In this document: positions 10,519 through 22,261 of the stretch, piece by piece | How the letters are laid out: each line of letters opens with the position of its first letter | Numbering within the stretch: the stretch's first letter is position 1 | NCBI GenBank assembly: GCA_009760885.1 | Contig: CM019703.1 | Coordinates: 14,490,459-14,554,458, forward strand | DNA length: 64,000 nt | Direction: 5' to 3' | From: Achatina immaculata | Taxonomy: Eukaryota; Mollusca; Gastropoda; Stylommatophora; Achatinidae | Notes under the pieces: generated by a model | What the model saw: only the letters and a program-made list of their open reading frames with translations | The model's database searches: none | What the model was told of the DNA's origin: nothing | Made by a program: the position numbers and the translations under genes

Positions 10519-12889
10519 GCCAGGTTAGATATGGAGATTCCATTTTCTTGAAACTCCAAATCAAGAAAGTAACCCGCAGAAAAGTGTTTATGCTTATGTT
10601 GATGTGGTCTTGTCTGTGGCTGAACATGCTTGTTTATGATGTCAGTTGTTAGAGAAACACTGGGATCTGTTAGCTAATGCCTGGGTTATTTGTTGGAATT
10701 TTAGTATCATCTCTGAGTTGTGGCTTCATTTTCAGGGAATTTTTTTAAAACTAGATTTCCAAATACATCTTCTTGAATTTATTCTTTGGTTTTGTTTTTT
10801 TTTTTAAAGAAACATCATGATCCTTAAATATGTATGATCTCATAAACGAAGTGATTCTGTATAATGTACCTTCATAATCACATTTGATCTCAGTAGATGT
10901 GTGAGCAATTTATCCTGTTGTATACCTACTGCCATCTGCTTGAGTTTGTTTTCTTATTCAGTCCAAAATACCGTTTGTTCATGTTATTTTTTTGTTTGTT
11001 TGTTTACCCGGACATTTTTGGTGCCATTTTCCTCACTAGATGTGGATCCTTGATTTTCCTGTAATGCAGCAAATTTTAACAATATTATCTTTTTGCAGTT
11101 GTTATCTGGAAGACAGCATTTTGTAAATCTTATAGTTTTTGTATTGTGATGCAGAATATCATTTTTTTTTTTTTGGGCCCTTATTTTATCCCCCACTTGA
11201 GTGTGATTTATTTTGACATTTATTTATTTATTGCAACTTTTAACAGAGAAATTCCTCCTCCTATTTTTTTTCTCTTTCTTGACATATTCAAGATTTTCTC
11301 TCCGTTCTTGTTTCATTTTTGTGTAACAGCATCCACTATTTTTATACACAGAATTTACATTTAAGATTTAAAAAAACACCAAAATCTGGGTATCACTTTT
11401 TAGTGTCTTACTTTTGTCCTCTGTTTTTAGTGATATATGGTTGAAGACACCATGTGCCGGTACCCTGATAAATTTATGTTTATCTTGGAAAGTAACCTGC
11501 GTGTTTCAGATAAACAAATTCTCAGTGATCTTGTGAAGAATGGTCTGTGTTTATTTATTTGATGTCTTGTTATAATTTCTCAAGGCGGTGTATTAATTTT
11601 TTTTTTTATGTATTTATTATCTCAGTCTTTAGGTAGTTTATATTTGAAATCCTTCAACCGAAACACATGACCTGATGATGCAGGTTTTATTTTTTTCTAT
11701 TTACCTGGGGTGTATAACTGCCCGGTGAAATATTTTTTAAAAGTACAAACATATTGAGATTTTAAAGTAAATTTAAAAAAGATCAAACAAATGCATGTTA
11801 TATAACATAAAACCTAAGGAAAGCTGAATAACAGGAAAATTATTCAGTAGCTTATGAAGGACGTACGTTCTCCGAGATATGCTGTACTTTTGACAGTTCA
11901 AACATCCAGAGTTCCCAATATAGAATTCTAAACCTGTTTCTCAGATCTGACTCGATAAAACTTTTGATGGTCTCACATGATAATATTGTGTTGAAGAAAA
12001 ACTGTAGGGGCAGTTGTTGCACCGAGTCCTTACAAAAGTTTCACTTGTAGTTTATGCTGCAGGTTAAGAAAACTACTATTAATTAATTCCTCTGTATTGT
12101 TTTATTGTTGGTTCATTGTTTTACTGGGTTTTTTTTAAACAGAATTTATATCAGATTATTATTATGAAACTATTTATTTAGAAATGTATACAGAAGCTGT
12201 CAGCAGTGAAATTATGAAACTTTCCCCGCAGTTTGGAATTAAATTTATTCATTTAAATTAGTAGTAAAAACTGAGCACAGAACAGGCAGGTTGCTCGTAA
12301 TCATCATATGACATGCTTCTCTTTACATTTGCATTTTGAGATATAAAATAAGAGGAATTGTAGAGAGGACTAATTGTATAAGATAGTGGTCAGAGATCTT
12401 TGGCCAGTTGTTGTGAGGTGAGGAAAACATGATTGTGTATTCACAAAATTTGTGGAGGATTCATCAGCTTCTCAGTTTCAATACTGTCACGTATAAATGT
12501 CTTACTTTAAAATATGGTAGAACTGAAACTTTATATAAGCATTTAGAGCAGAATTTTTGAAATGGGGACTGCAGTATTTACAATTTGCTGCATCCTCAAT
12601 GATGTGTTCAAGGACTGAATCTTGTTCCAAGCTTTGAATAATTCACATCTGATGTATGATTACACAATGCAAGACACTACAAGGTCTGAGTGGAAGTTTG
12701 TGAATGATAAAATTAAAAAATCTGTTTTAAAGCTTTCAAATCATTTTTTCAGCAAATTCTTCTTCATGCTTGTTTCATCTGTTGTACTAGAAACTCATTT
12801 TGAATCAGTTTTGTAAAGAGTGTGCCTCATTTGCAATGCATTGTCTTATAACCATGGTTAACACAGATGCAGGAAGATTTTTTGTGTCC
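10519..12889. other. intergenic, nothing recognised
   Basis: AT-rich sequence with short homopolymers. I see no domain-bearing frame and no named repeat. Confidence 0.3.
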
Positions 12890-13115
12890 TCCTTGTTATG
12901 GTTATTCATAGATACAAATCCCCAGCGTTAAAATGGTGATTGTAGATAATGTCCCTGGCATTATAATGGTGATTGTAGAAAATATTAGCAGCATTATAAT
13001 GGTGACTGCAGATGGAGGTCACCATTGTTATTATAGTGATGGCAGATATAGGTCCCCAGTGTTACACTGGTGAGTATAGAAGTTGCCATTGTTATTATAG
13101 TGGTTGTAGATTGTG
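12890..13115 (+). repeat. degenerate tandem repeat of about 30 bp
   Basis: Units share TATAATGGTGATTGTAGA or TATAGTGGTTGTAGA together with CCCCAG-type links. About six imperfect copies are present. Confidence 0.6.
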
Positions 13116-13195
13116 AAATAAAAAGGGCAACTAGGAACAAAAGAATGAACTTGTCTGAGATCTCATTAAAAAAATATTTAATAGTGAAGATGTAA

Positions 13196-13706
13196 CATTA
13201 CTCACAGCACACTAGGCAAGACATCCAAAATAAGACAGCACTACTCACAGCACACTAGGCAAGACATCCAAAATAAGACAGCACTACTCACAGCACACTA
13301 TGCAAGACATCCAGAATAAGACAGCACTACTCACAGCACACTAGGCAAGACATCCAAAATAAGACAGCACACTAGGCAAGACATCCAAAATAAGACAGCA
13401 CTACTCACAGCACACTAGGCAAGACGTCCATAATAAGACAGCACTATTCACAGCACACTAGGCAAGACGTCCAAAATAAGACAGCACTACTCCCAGCACA
13501 CTAGGCAAGACATCCAAAATAAGACAGCACTACTCACAGCACACTAGGCAAGACGTCCATAATAAGACAGCACTACTCACAGCACACTAGGCAAGACATC
13601 CATAATAAGACAACACTACTCACAGCACACTAGGCAAGACATCCATAATAAAACTACAACACACTAGGCAAGACATCCAAAATAAAACTACAACACACTA
13701 GGCAAA
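13196..13706 (+). repeat. 43-bp minisatellite, about 12 units
   Basis: The unit contains CACAGCACACTAGGCAAGAC and TCCAAAATAAGACAGCACTA. A few units are shortened, and some carry ATAATAAGAC instead of AAAATAAGAC. It lies about 50 bp before the target duplication of the next retroposon. Confidence 0.9.
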
Positions 13707-13755
13707 AAGAAGACAAGTAATGAAATAATCAAAACAGTGGACCCAGGATATTAGC

Positions 13756-14949
13756 TGCTTCTTCTTCGTTCGCTTCTACCACCAAGACTGCCCTGTGATC
13801 CTACTGAATTTACTCCTGTGGTCCTCGTTAAGTCCCATGGTCCCCAAGAGGACCACAAGAGATTCAGAGTATCTCAGGGCTTGAGCCTGTATTCTTGGTG
13901 GGTCTCAGAAGTGGGATCGCGTGACACCGTGGTTTTCGTTGCACCAGTTTAGTCTAGAGTTGGACTTTCTCAACGGAAAACCTCGACGTGTTTTGAGATA
14001 CCTGTGTATCACCACGGGTGAGAGGTGGTTGCCCATCCAGCCCAGTGTTGGACTTTCTCACCGGAAAACCTCAGCGTGGTTAGGGTACGCATACATCCCC
14101 GCCGGGTGAGAGGTGGTTGCCTATCTAGACTGCCCTGGTCCAGTGTCTCTGACTTCTACATTTTGTGGTCGTGGCCGCTACCCTTTTTTTGTGTGACCAG
14201 GACGGAGCTTTCATCCAGAAGAACGAGTCCTCGCCACTAGTGACTTCCATCCCTGGGTTGAGCTGGTTTAGGCATATTATCCCAGTATGGGTGTGTTTGG
14301 GACGTGACCGACCTCTAGAGCAGAGGTACCTTGACATGCTTAGCCTTCAAGTTTCACCCCTGGTATGAGCCAGTTTAGGCATATTTCACCAGTATAGGTG
14401 TATATCAGGTGTGACCGACCTCTAGAGCGGAGGTGGCGTGACATGCCTGGCCATTAAGTTTCACTCCTGGTGTGTGCCGGTTTAGGCATATTTCATCAGT
14501 GTAGGTGTATTTCGGACGTGGCCGACCTCTAGAGCAGAGGTGCCGTGGTATGTGTAGCTCTCGCAGTGATACTACTGGACATACCTATTAAATTTCACTT
14601 TATCCTTTCCTTCACCTTTTCACATCGGGGCCCGCATAGCAACCTTTATTTCTTTTTCCGCATTTTCTTCCTTGACCAGAAGGAGCTTCACTCCATGCAG
14701 CTTCCGAAGAGTCTCGCCAGCAGTGTCTTAACCTCTGGGTTAAACCGGTTCATGCATTTCACCCGATATGACTGCACTCAGGACGTGGCCGACCTGAGGT
14801 GCCATGATTTGACTGTTTGCTTCGCCTTTTCCTTTCTACCACCTTTTCCGCAGTGATGCCGCCTGGCAACCCCATTTGCACCTTTCTTCATTGGCCGGGA
14901 GGAGCACCGCTCCATGCACGGCAGTTGAAGTATCTCGCCAGCAGCGAGG
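13756..14949 (-). mobile_element. 1.2 kb modular retroposon-like element, copy 2
   Basis: The element is flanked by the exact 10-bp direct repeat GGATATTAGC (13746-13755 and 14950-14959), so this is a complete insertion. It has the same module order as 128-1364, but with about two units of the roughly 90-bp module and three of the roughly 107-bp module, where copy 1 has three and two. The left end is TGCTTCTTCTTCG, which is a short (GAA)n tail on the minus strand. Tail plus a 10-bp duplication suggests reverse transcription. There are no inverted ends, no long ORF and no visible RNA polymerase III box. Unknown family, presumably mobilised by another element's machinery. Confidence 0.75.
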
Positions 14950-14959
14950 GGATATTAGC

Positions 14960-15949
14960 AAAAACAAAATGAGAATTAATGGCAAAAGGAAAGAGTAAAT
15001 TAAAGTTGCTGATGGACTATCAGAAGAAATACATTTATGATCATGAATACTGCAACACTAGATAAAGCAGAAGTTGAGCACAATATTCAGATCATCATGA
15101 GATTCTGAATCATATGCACTTATATAATAATAATTTTTAAAAAAAGATGAGTATTTACAGAAATAATTCTACCATCAGGAAACATGGCGGGTACACAACT
15201 CTGTCAAGTGAGAGGAAAACATCAATTCAGTGTTTGTTTATTCATGATTTCAGCAAAAAACTGATCTCTTATTTATGTGGCTGTGAATCATCTAAGGTAA
15301 TTTCTTTATAACATGGGGGGGGGGGGAAGCAATGCCAGTAGCAACTAACTGTAAAAGTATTTTAATGAATCAATAATTATTCAACCACAAATTTTTACCA
15401 CTTTAACAATAACTTGGCAACTAAAACTGGTGGACATGCCTAAATGCTGCATAAAGCCCGCAGGTGCCATGTTTCTGTATGCCGTTCTCTCTCTTGCTTT
15501 TTAGCTCTTTTAACCTCTTAATGCTGGCAACTGATGAAAGAGCTGGCTTTAATGGAAAAGAATTTTATCTTTTGTGTGAGACCAAGGATGTGCCAGTGAT
15601 CAAAGTGGTTTTAAACTAAATATATTTTTTAAAAGTCCACAAAAATAACGAAAGCATCAAAATACTTCATGGCCCGATGTGAGAACTTTCATGGGCCACT
15701 TAAACCAAGATCGGGGAAAATTATTTCTGCTAACTAAAACCATCGATAAATATTACCCTCAGCTGGATACGAACTACAAACTTTACCCGCTAGTTCACCA
15801 GCACATACAGAGTTTCAAAACAAGAGCAAGGAAAAACAACTTGTCACCAACACCAAAATACACTCCATGATTACTGGTTAAGGTTTTATTTCTGTCATTA
15901 CCAAGAGCTGCAAGTCCAACACTCTGAGAATTATTTTTATCACTTACAG
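14960..15949. other. intergenic, nothing recognised
   Basis: AT-rich sequence with a poly-G run near 15316. I see no supported gene. Confidence 0.3.
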
Positions 15950-16085
15950 GAACATCTTACATCCTTCCCATGGCGTTAAACGTTACACACGGTTCGTGTG
16001 GTAGTCTGCCAATTTTCAGAGAGCATTTCAACCTCATCAGGCGATTTTATGCCATCTAATTTGGCCTCTATTTACAGGAATACTC
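15950..16085 (-). mobile_element. LINE family B 3' end fragment
   Basis: The stretch starting ACATCCTTCCCATGGCGTTAA matches the reverse complement of the family B 3' end seen at 29512 and 57541. It is truncated after about 130 bp. Confidence 0.65.
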
Positions 16086-16189
16086 ATGCTTAATGTTTTG
16101 AACAGGAAAATATACATCTTTTGATATTTTAGTCCTTTCTCTTCAGCATGAGCTCTTGCCTAAGCCTTATTGTTCATCTTCCTGTAAAA

Positions 16190-16232
16190 TGAAGAGAACA
16201 AGTTCATCTTCCTGTAAAATGAAGAGAACAAA
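16190..16232 (+). repeat. 30-bp direct repeat, two copies
   Basis: AGTTCATCTTCCTGTAAAAT followed by GAAGAGAACA occurs twice in direct succession. Confidence 0.7.
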
Positions 16233-16249
16233 CTATACAGATAATGTAA

Positions 16250-16335
16250 CCAGGAAGAGCTGCGTGGCTTTGGGGTTAGATGCTCACTTTGGCTGTTAGA
16301 GACAGCAGGTTCAAATCTGAACAGGAGTGGAAGGG
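16250..16335 (+). mobile_element. possible tRNA-like SINE head
   Basis: GCGTGGCTTTGGGGTTAGATGC could serve as an A box and GGTTCAAATCTGA as a B box, at tRNA-like spacing. No second copy was found in the window, so this is a weak call. Confidence 0.3.
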
Positions 16336-17075
16336 ATATTTTTTTTCATGAATCCTCTACCAATAAGATCCAGCAGGTCTCTAAGCAAGGGGAGAGAATG
16401 TCTGTGGGCAATGTTTCACAGCTCATATTAAAATCCTTTGGCAGTCAGACTAGGACAAATGGCAAAATTCTACTACCACTGAAACTGGAACCAGAGCTTG
16501 GCATGTCAATGTTGCCTGCGACACAGATTCGGGGGGGGGGGGGGGCCGCCAAGCAGATAAGGGAATGTCCTGACTCCAATGAAGCCATTTTACAATGAAA
16601 GAATGAAGAAGGTAAACATGCAAATGAACCCAGGAACCCTCCATGACAACATTTTCATTTCTAAAATATGCCATTTGGTTTTCAGCTTCAATAAATCTGG
16701 AAAACCTCACCGACTTGATTTCAGCGGCCAAATAATTGTGATTTGGTTTCTAGATTCAACAAATCTGGCAAAATTTACTTCCTATATCTTGTCTTCATCA
16801 TGACCAAACTGCCCATTTATCAATTAATCTTGTTCCATATTTTTGTTTACCTAGCATTTATATTATTACTTCTTGCACAGCCTCATCGCAGCACTTGTTG
16901 ATCAAAGTTGTTTCTCAGCAAGAGCTGCAAAATGTTAGACCTTCTTCCACTTCTCTTATAAATTACAAACACAGAACATAGAAGAGTTCGAAACAAAACT
17001 TTTGTCTCTTCTATTTCTATCACAATTAACAAAATTTTTACAAACAATATACTGGTTCTAATTTAAAAACATCGC

Positions 17076-17288
17076 CTCAAACCACGCTGTACAGCGGCTG
17101 AGTTGCACCTCAAACCATGCTGTACAGCGGCTGAGTTGCACCTCAAACCATGCTGTACAGCGGCTGAGTTGCATCTCAAACCATGCTGTACAGCAGCTGT
17201 GTTGCACCTCAAACCATGCTGTACAGCAGCTGAGTTGCACCTCAAACCATGCTGTACAGCGGCCGAGTTGCACCTCAAACCATGTTGA
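17076..17288 (+). repeat. 33-bp minisatellite, about 6.5 units
   Basis: The unit contains CTCAAACCATGCTGTACAGC and GGCTGAGTTGCAC. Because 33 is a multiple of three and the unit has few stops, several frames stay open on both strands. This is a by-product of the repeat, not a gene. Confidence 0.9.
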
Positions 17289-17320
17289 ATTTAATCACAA
17301 TGATGTACAAACATGGAAAT

Positions 17321-17326
17321 TTTATT
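17321..17326 (-). other. candidate polyadenylation signal of the MICU gene
   Basis: AATAAA on the minus strand. It is the first one after the MICU stop codon and would give a 3' UTR of roughly 0.4 kb. Not proven. Confidence 0.35.
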
Positions 17327-17713
17327 TACATTTTAACCAATATCACATTATAAGATTATATATCAGATGAGATCTTAAACTGAAAGTAACTCTTCTGAAA
17401 GCTAATTCTGTACAATTTTTGTTGTTGTAAAAATCAGAAAAAGAAGTACACTTTGATTTTTCCAACAATGACGACCTTGAAGAGCACTTTGTTCAAATGA
17501 CAAACATCACATTTTTAACACAGCACACACTTCTCTGGGTAAACTGGCATGTATAAATATAGAAATTGGATGTTTTAAAATACAGAGATTACATTAAATA
17601 CAAGTCAAAAGTTTTGTTACTAGCTAGAAACAATCAAAAATTTTGAAGGTACAGATATGGCATCATACAACTGGTTCACAAGGACTTCCTTCTGTGATGA
17701 TCATGGATGCTCT

Positions 17714-17788
17714 TCAGAATGTCCTCATCTCATTCTTGATGCATGCCTTGAAAGCATCCAGTGTATTCATGTTGTGCATCAGATGAGC
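17714..17788 (-). CDS. MICU3: MICU exon 8 of 8 seen: C-terminus and stop
   Basis: The acceptor is CCTACAATACCAG, directly followed by 24 codons and TGA. The peptide has AFKACIKNEMRTF at its end. This corresponds to the FKSCLKKEL-type tail that follows the second EF-hand in MICU3. Phase 0 joins phase 0 of the previous exon. In MICU proteins this C-terminal helix takes part in contacts within the uniporter complex; nothing in the short peptide shows more. Confidence 0.85.
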   Translation of the reverse strand, partial: AHLMHNMNTLDAFKACIKNEMRTF

Positions 17789-17860
17789 CTGGTATTGTAG
17801 GAGGAAAGGGGGAAACAAGATTCAGCAGAGAATCATAACTTGACATTCAACAGCAGGAAT

Positions 17861-18490
17861 CCTTAACCTTCTTCTTCTTGCTCAATCTCCTTGACACTGC
17901 AAGCTGGTGTTCTTTGCAGCTGATGTGGTGAAGATGTCAAGGCACAACACTGTGTTGGCTTGGGAGGTGCTTACGGTAGGCATTTTTTCAGTCTCTGGGC
18001 AAAGCTACAAAAAGCAGGGGGTGTGGGCATGTGTGTGTGTGTGTGTGTGCAATGCTTTCTTAGCAGACTCCACCACCATGGGGATTATGGTGATCCCTGC
18101 CTCACTAACCAGACTGGTTACCTAGAGTACTAGCAGAGAGGTGGGGCAGGGTCTTAGTTGGTTATGGTTCACCAACCCAGACACTATCGTGTCGGCTATG
18201 GTTCACCAACCCAGACACTATCGTGTCAGCTATGGTTCACCAACCCAGACACTATCGTGTCAGCTATGGTTCACCAACCCAGACACTATCGTGTTGGCTA
18301 TGGTTCACCAACCCAGACACTATCGTGTTGGCTATGGTTCACCAACCCAGACACTATCGTGTTGGCTATGGTTCACCAACCCAGACACTATCGTGCCGGC
18401 TATGGTTCACCAACCCAGACACTATCATGTCAGCTATGGGTTGCTGCTTGCCAAACTGGACAGTGTCTTCACAGCCAAATCCTTAACCAA
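17861..18490 (-). repeat. dispersed family M, copy 1, with internal 34-bp array
   Basis: This is shared with 41630-41945 and 49900-50410. Common blocks are TTCTTTGCAGC(T/C)GATGTGGTGAAGAT, a (TG)n stretch, AGCAGACTCCACCACCA followed by ATGGTGAT.CCTG, and CAGCTATGGTTCACCAACCC. The left end is a TTC-rich run, a (GAA)n tail on the minus strand. No ORF with a known domain. I do not recognise the family. Confidence 0.65.
18160..18440 (+). repeat. 34-bp minisatellite inside family M, about 8 units
   Basis: The unit contains ATGGTTCACCAACCCAGACA followed by CTATCGTGTCGGCT. It is an amplified form of the end segment of family M. Since 34 is not a multiple of three, three units are read through in turn and give long spurious frames. 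Confidence 0.9.
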
Positions 18491-19080
18491 GGTATCCTCA
18501 TCTGTTGGGGATAAGAGACACAAATAATGGGGGTCTGACGATTTCTGAACGACTTTTTAAAAAAAATTGTTATTACATCAGAATTTTCTTCAGCTACTCT
18601 GCTTCTTGCCATCTATATGTAAAGTAAAACCAAGCTATTGACATCTTTTGAAGACATACTGGTATCTAATAGGAGCGGTAATGGTGATTTCAATAATAGA
18701 TAGAGAGGACGAATTTTTTTTTTGGGGGGGGAGGGGGGGAAGAGGAAGAGAATCTGTAATGGTAAAATCTGTTATAGAGTTTTATGAAAGCAAGGCCAGC
18801 CAGGATTCTATACCACCACCTCAAGATACTGAAAGTAAACTTTGGTCCCACACTGATTAAAAAAAACCAGTTTAATGGGTCTACTCTTGGTCTTCATGCA
18901 AGCTGCAATAACCCACTCCCTATCCAACACCATACTTATCATTTCAACATCACAAAGATAAGAGTCTTCAGTTCCAGAGAGATCAGGACAAGAACAAACT
19001 GTCTTCATTTATGCTCTTTATACATGCCGTTACCTGGTGATGCGCTATCCTGACAAGCCTGCTTCTTAAATCTTATACAA
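18491..19080. other. intronic, nothing recognised
   Basis: This holds a T run followed by G runs near 18711-18740. The short open frames have no recognisable domain. Confidence 0.3.
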
Positions 19081-19087
19081 AGAAACA

Positions 19088-20450
19088 AAAATCCATTCAA
19101 TGTGGCCTTACATTCTTTAACATGGTACCAGGTGCCACAAACATATTCAATGTGGCCTTACATTCTTTAACATGGTACCAGGTGCCACAAACATATTCAA
19201 TGTGGCCTTACATTCTTTAACATGCCACAAACATATTCAATGTGGCCTTACATTCTTTAACATGCCACAAACATATTCAATGTGGCCTTACATTCTTTAA
19301 CATGCCACAAACATATTCAATGTGGCCTTACATTCTTTAACATGCCACAAACATATTCAATGTGGCCTACATTCTTTAACATGCCACAAACATATTCAAT
19401 GTGGCCTACATTCTTTAACATGGTACCAGGTGCCACAAACATATTCAATGTGGGCCTACATTCTTTAACATGCCACAAACATATTCAATGTGGGCCTACA
19501 TTCTTTAACATGGTACCAGGTGCCACAAACATATTCAATGTGGGCCTACATTCTTTAACATGCCACAAACATATTCAATGTGGGCCTACATTCTTTAACA
19601 TGCCACAAACATATTCAATGTGGGCCTACATTCTTTAACATGCCACAAACATATTCAATGTGGGCCTACATTCTTTAACATGGTACCAGGTGCCACAAAC
19701 ATATTCAATGTGGGCCTACATTCTTTAACATGCCACAAACATATTCAATGTGGCCTACATTCTTTAACATGGTACCAGGTGCCACAAACATATTCAATGT
19801 GGCCCTACATTCTTTAACATGGTACCAGGTGCCACAAACATATTCAATATGGCCTACATTCTTTAACACAGTACCATGTGCCACAAACATATTCAATGTG
19901 GGCCTACATTCTTTAACATGGTACCAGGTGCCACAAACATATTCAATGTGGGCCTACATTCTTTAACATGGTACCATGTGCCACAAACATATTCAATGTG
20001 GGCCTACATTCTTTAACATGGTACCAGGTGCCACAAACATATTCAATGTGGCCCTACATTCTTTAACATGGTACCAGGTGCCACAAACATATTCAATATG
20101 GCCTACATTCTTTAACACAGTACCATGTGCCACAAACATATTCAATGTGGGCCTACATTCTTTAACATGGTACCAGGTGCCACAAACATATTCAATGTGG
20201 GCCTACATTCTTTAACATGGTACCATGTGCCACAAACATATTCAATGTGGGCCTACATTCTTTAACATGGTACCAGGTGCCACAAACATATTCAATGTGG
20301 GCCTACATTCTTTAATATGGTACCAGGTGCCACAAACATATTCAATGTGGGCCTACATTCTTTAACATGGTACCTGGTGCCACAGACATATTCAATGTGG
20401 CCCAACATTCTTTAACATGCTACCAGGTGCCATAAACATCAAGTTAGTCC
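19088..20450 (+). repeat. large minisatellite with two unit lengths, about 29 units
   Basis: The core is CACAAACATATTCAATGTGG followed by CCTACATTCTTTAACATG. Units exist with and without the insert GTACCAGGTGCC, giving lengths of about 51 and 37 bp. In the second half a block of about five units recurs as a higher-order repeat (about 19769 and about 20018). The array ends some 60 bp from the 5' splice site of MICU exon 7, inside the following intron. Confidence 0.9.
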
Positions 20451-20507
20451 CCAACAAACATATACAGAAACAGCAGTTCAACCTCTTTTACTTGTGACAT
20501 AACATAC

Positions 20508-20665
20508 CCTAGCACCTCTGTGCAGTCTATCCTTCATGATGGAGATGAACTCTTTGTGGGAAAGGTTGCCATCACCGTCCGTGTCAAAGATGTTAAAAAG
20601 TGTGTTCACAATGTGGGAGCCCAGACTGAACCCCGTACACACCAAAACTGCACGCTGAAACTCTT
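20508..20665 (-). CDS. MICU3: MICU exon 7 of 8 seen: second EF-hand
   Basis: The acceptor is TTCTTCTCACAG and the donor GTATGT. The exon supplies two bases to a split Glu codon and then 52 codons. The second EF-hand loop is DTDGDGNLSHKE: Asp at positions 1, 3 and 5, Asn at 7, Ser at 9 and Glu at 12, all suited to bind Ca2+. It is followed by FISIMKDRLHRG, a hallmark of MICU2/3 proteins. If the donor were not used, the frame would read on for nine residues to a stop at 20478-20480, a possible alternative end. The downstream exon at 17788 fits the family tail, so splicing is favoured. Confidence 0.93.
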
Positions 20666-20759
20666 CTGTGAGAAGAAAACATGACATGTTACAGAAAATA
20701 GTTTGGACATAAATGTGCTCTTCATAAAAATTTAACTCATTCAGACATTCTAACCTTGA

Positions 20760-20935
20760 AAATAGCATTAAAAAAACTGGGCACTTGAAAGACAATGAAA
20801 AACATATCAGACAAATGAAACACAATGACAAATGTAGAAAGAAAATAAAAAACGTATTAGACACATGAAAGACAATGACAAACATATCAGACACATGGAA
20901 GACAATGACAAACGTATCAGATGCATTAAAGGTTG
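20760..20935 (-). repeat. degenerate repeat of about 30 bp
   Basis: Five imperfect copies of AGACACATGAAAGACAATGA with CAAACATATC lie just upstream of the exon 7 acceptor in the gene's direction. Confidence 0.65.
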
Positions 20936-21237
20936 GTCAAAGTTGAGAAATGTCACCTAACGACAACTATGATGATGGTGACCTTGTGCTACTGAGCAGT
21001 CTGCAAAGTAAAATCTAATGAAAAGTATCGCTAGTATTGTATTTATAACTGTGATGATAACCATGGCAACGATTATAACAGTACTAGAGGTAACAGCTGT
21101 CACATAAACACCCTGAAGGGTGGGAAGTCCAGGTGTAAGCGAAGTCAACATGTCTGTAGTTGTGACTATGGTAGTTGTAATGATATTTATAAGTTACGTA
21201 ACATATAACCACATAGCACAAGATGTCTAGGTATGAC

Positions 21238-21346
21238 CTTGTGAGACAGGCTGCTGGGCGTATGTGTACATCTTCATGGCAATAGAAAAATCATCCAGAT
21301 TGTTCAGAAACTGACAGAACTTCTTGAACTCTGCAAATGTGATCCC
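21238..21346 (-). CDS. MICU3: MICU exon 6 of 8 seen
   Basis: The acceptor is TTTCTATCAG and the donor GTCATA, a weak GT site. It holds 36 codons plus one base. The peptide contains GITFAEFKKFCQFLNNLDDF, then SIAMKMYTYAQ. The MICU3 counterpart reads GITF-EF--FFQFLNNL-DFAIA, so the match is residue by residue over the segment between the two EF-hands. Phase 0 at the start and 1 at the end agree with both neighbours. Confidence 0.92.
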
Positions 21347-21449
21347 CTGATAGAAAGAAAGAAAGAAAAAATGTTTCTGTTTTTAGGTGAATAAATGTCA
21401 GGGTGGCTGCCACTATTGTTGCAGGGGAATGTTTGATTAGCAGGCCCCT

Positions 21450-21592
21450 TCCATTTTGTCAATATCTGTAAAAGAGACCACTCCATCAACATTTGTAAAA
21501 GAGACCACTCCCATTCTGTCAACATTTGTAAGAGGCCACTCCCATTCTGTCAACATCTATAAGAGACCACTCTCATTTGTCAACCTTTATAA
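21450..21592 (+). repeat. 33-bp-type minisatellite, about 4-5 units
   Basis: Units share GTCAACATTTGTAAAAGAGA and CCACTCCCATTCT, with some units shortened. It lies about 100 bp from the exon 6 acceptor. Confidence 0.75.
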
Positions 21593-21621
21593 TGTCCATC
21601 TGCCCTTAATAGTAGGTCCAG

Positions 21622-21890
21622 AACAGATGTCTGAGTGGTGAAATGGTTAGTGCATTAGTCTCTCATGGTGAAGGTCAGGGGTTCGAATCTGGCTCGAGGC
21701 ACCCTAGTCACCCAGTCAGAGAAATAGGTACCCGACTTCTTCTGGAGTTGGGGAAGGAAAGACGGCCAGGCGTGATACTGACCATATCACCCTCTAGTGT
21801 GCCGACAGGTCAAGGAAAATATGGTCACTAACACCATAACCCTATGTGCCTCTAAGGCATGACAGGATTACCTTTACATTTATCATTTTA
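21622..21890 (+). mobile_element. tRNA-derived SINE, plus orientation
   Basis: The 5' part looks like a tRNA gene: TGGTGAAATGGTTAGTGC as A box region and GGGGTTCGAATCTGG as B box, about 40 bp apart. A body of about 190 bp follows (GTACCCGACTTCTTCTGGAG, CCCTATGTGCCTCTAAGGCA) and ends ACCTTTACATTTA. This is a different family from the SINEs at 24185, 34590 and 58733. Internal Pol III promoter boxes appear intact. Confidence 0.75.
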
Positions 21891-22188
21891 CTCACTCAAG
21901 TTGTCGATCAAAATTTCATTGTCTTCTGATATGCTAGTGGCTTATGTATATTCAAACAGTCTACTTTCAATTACACTGACCAAATGGCAATAAAACATTA
22001 ATTTATTTACTCTTACATATAATCATCTGATCATTAATAACCACATAAAAAATTACTTCTTCATTTTTATACACTAAACTCACTACATAAATTGCATTAA
22101 CTGTTTAATAACAAAGCAGACATTTCATTTGTATTTCCACTTGCGCCAAGGATATCAGAAACCAGCTTGCCTACAAGTCCTGGCCTAC

Positions 22189-22261
22189 CTTCTCATTAGG
22201 CATCCTCACTCGAACTCTTTCCAAGCAAGCTTCAACGTCACTTCTGTCTAAGCTTGTGTAT
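22189..22261 (-). CDS. MICU3: MICU exon 5 of 8 seen
   Basis: The acceptor is CTTTGACAG and the donor GTAGGC. One base completes the split Arg codon, then 24 codons follow. The peptide YTSLDRSDVEACLERVRVRM is followed by PNEK. It corresponds to the YTN--NTSVFLENVR--IPEEK segment of MICU3. The end is phase 0, joining GITF of exon 6. Confidence 0.9.

Noticed and set aside
17058..17288. Several overlapping 61-71 residue frames on both strands
   Set aside because: They are the product of a 33-bp repeat without stops; Cys/Trp-rich repetition in all frames is not a gene.
18141..18527. Three overlapping frames of 87-128 residues with WFTNPDT repeats
   Set aside because: The 34-bp tandem unit is read in three frames in turn; repeat artefact.
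19282..20215. Frames with repeated THIFNVGLHSLTCHK-like text
   Set aside because: Translation of the large minisatellite; no start context or domain.
20478..20507. Alternative MICU C-terminus by reading through the exon 7 donor
   Set aside because: It gives nine extra residues and a stop, but the donor is a good GTATGT and the exon at 17714-17788 matches the family tail; kept only as a possible isoform.
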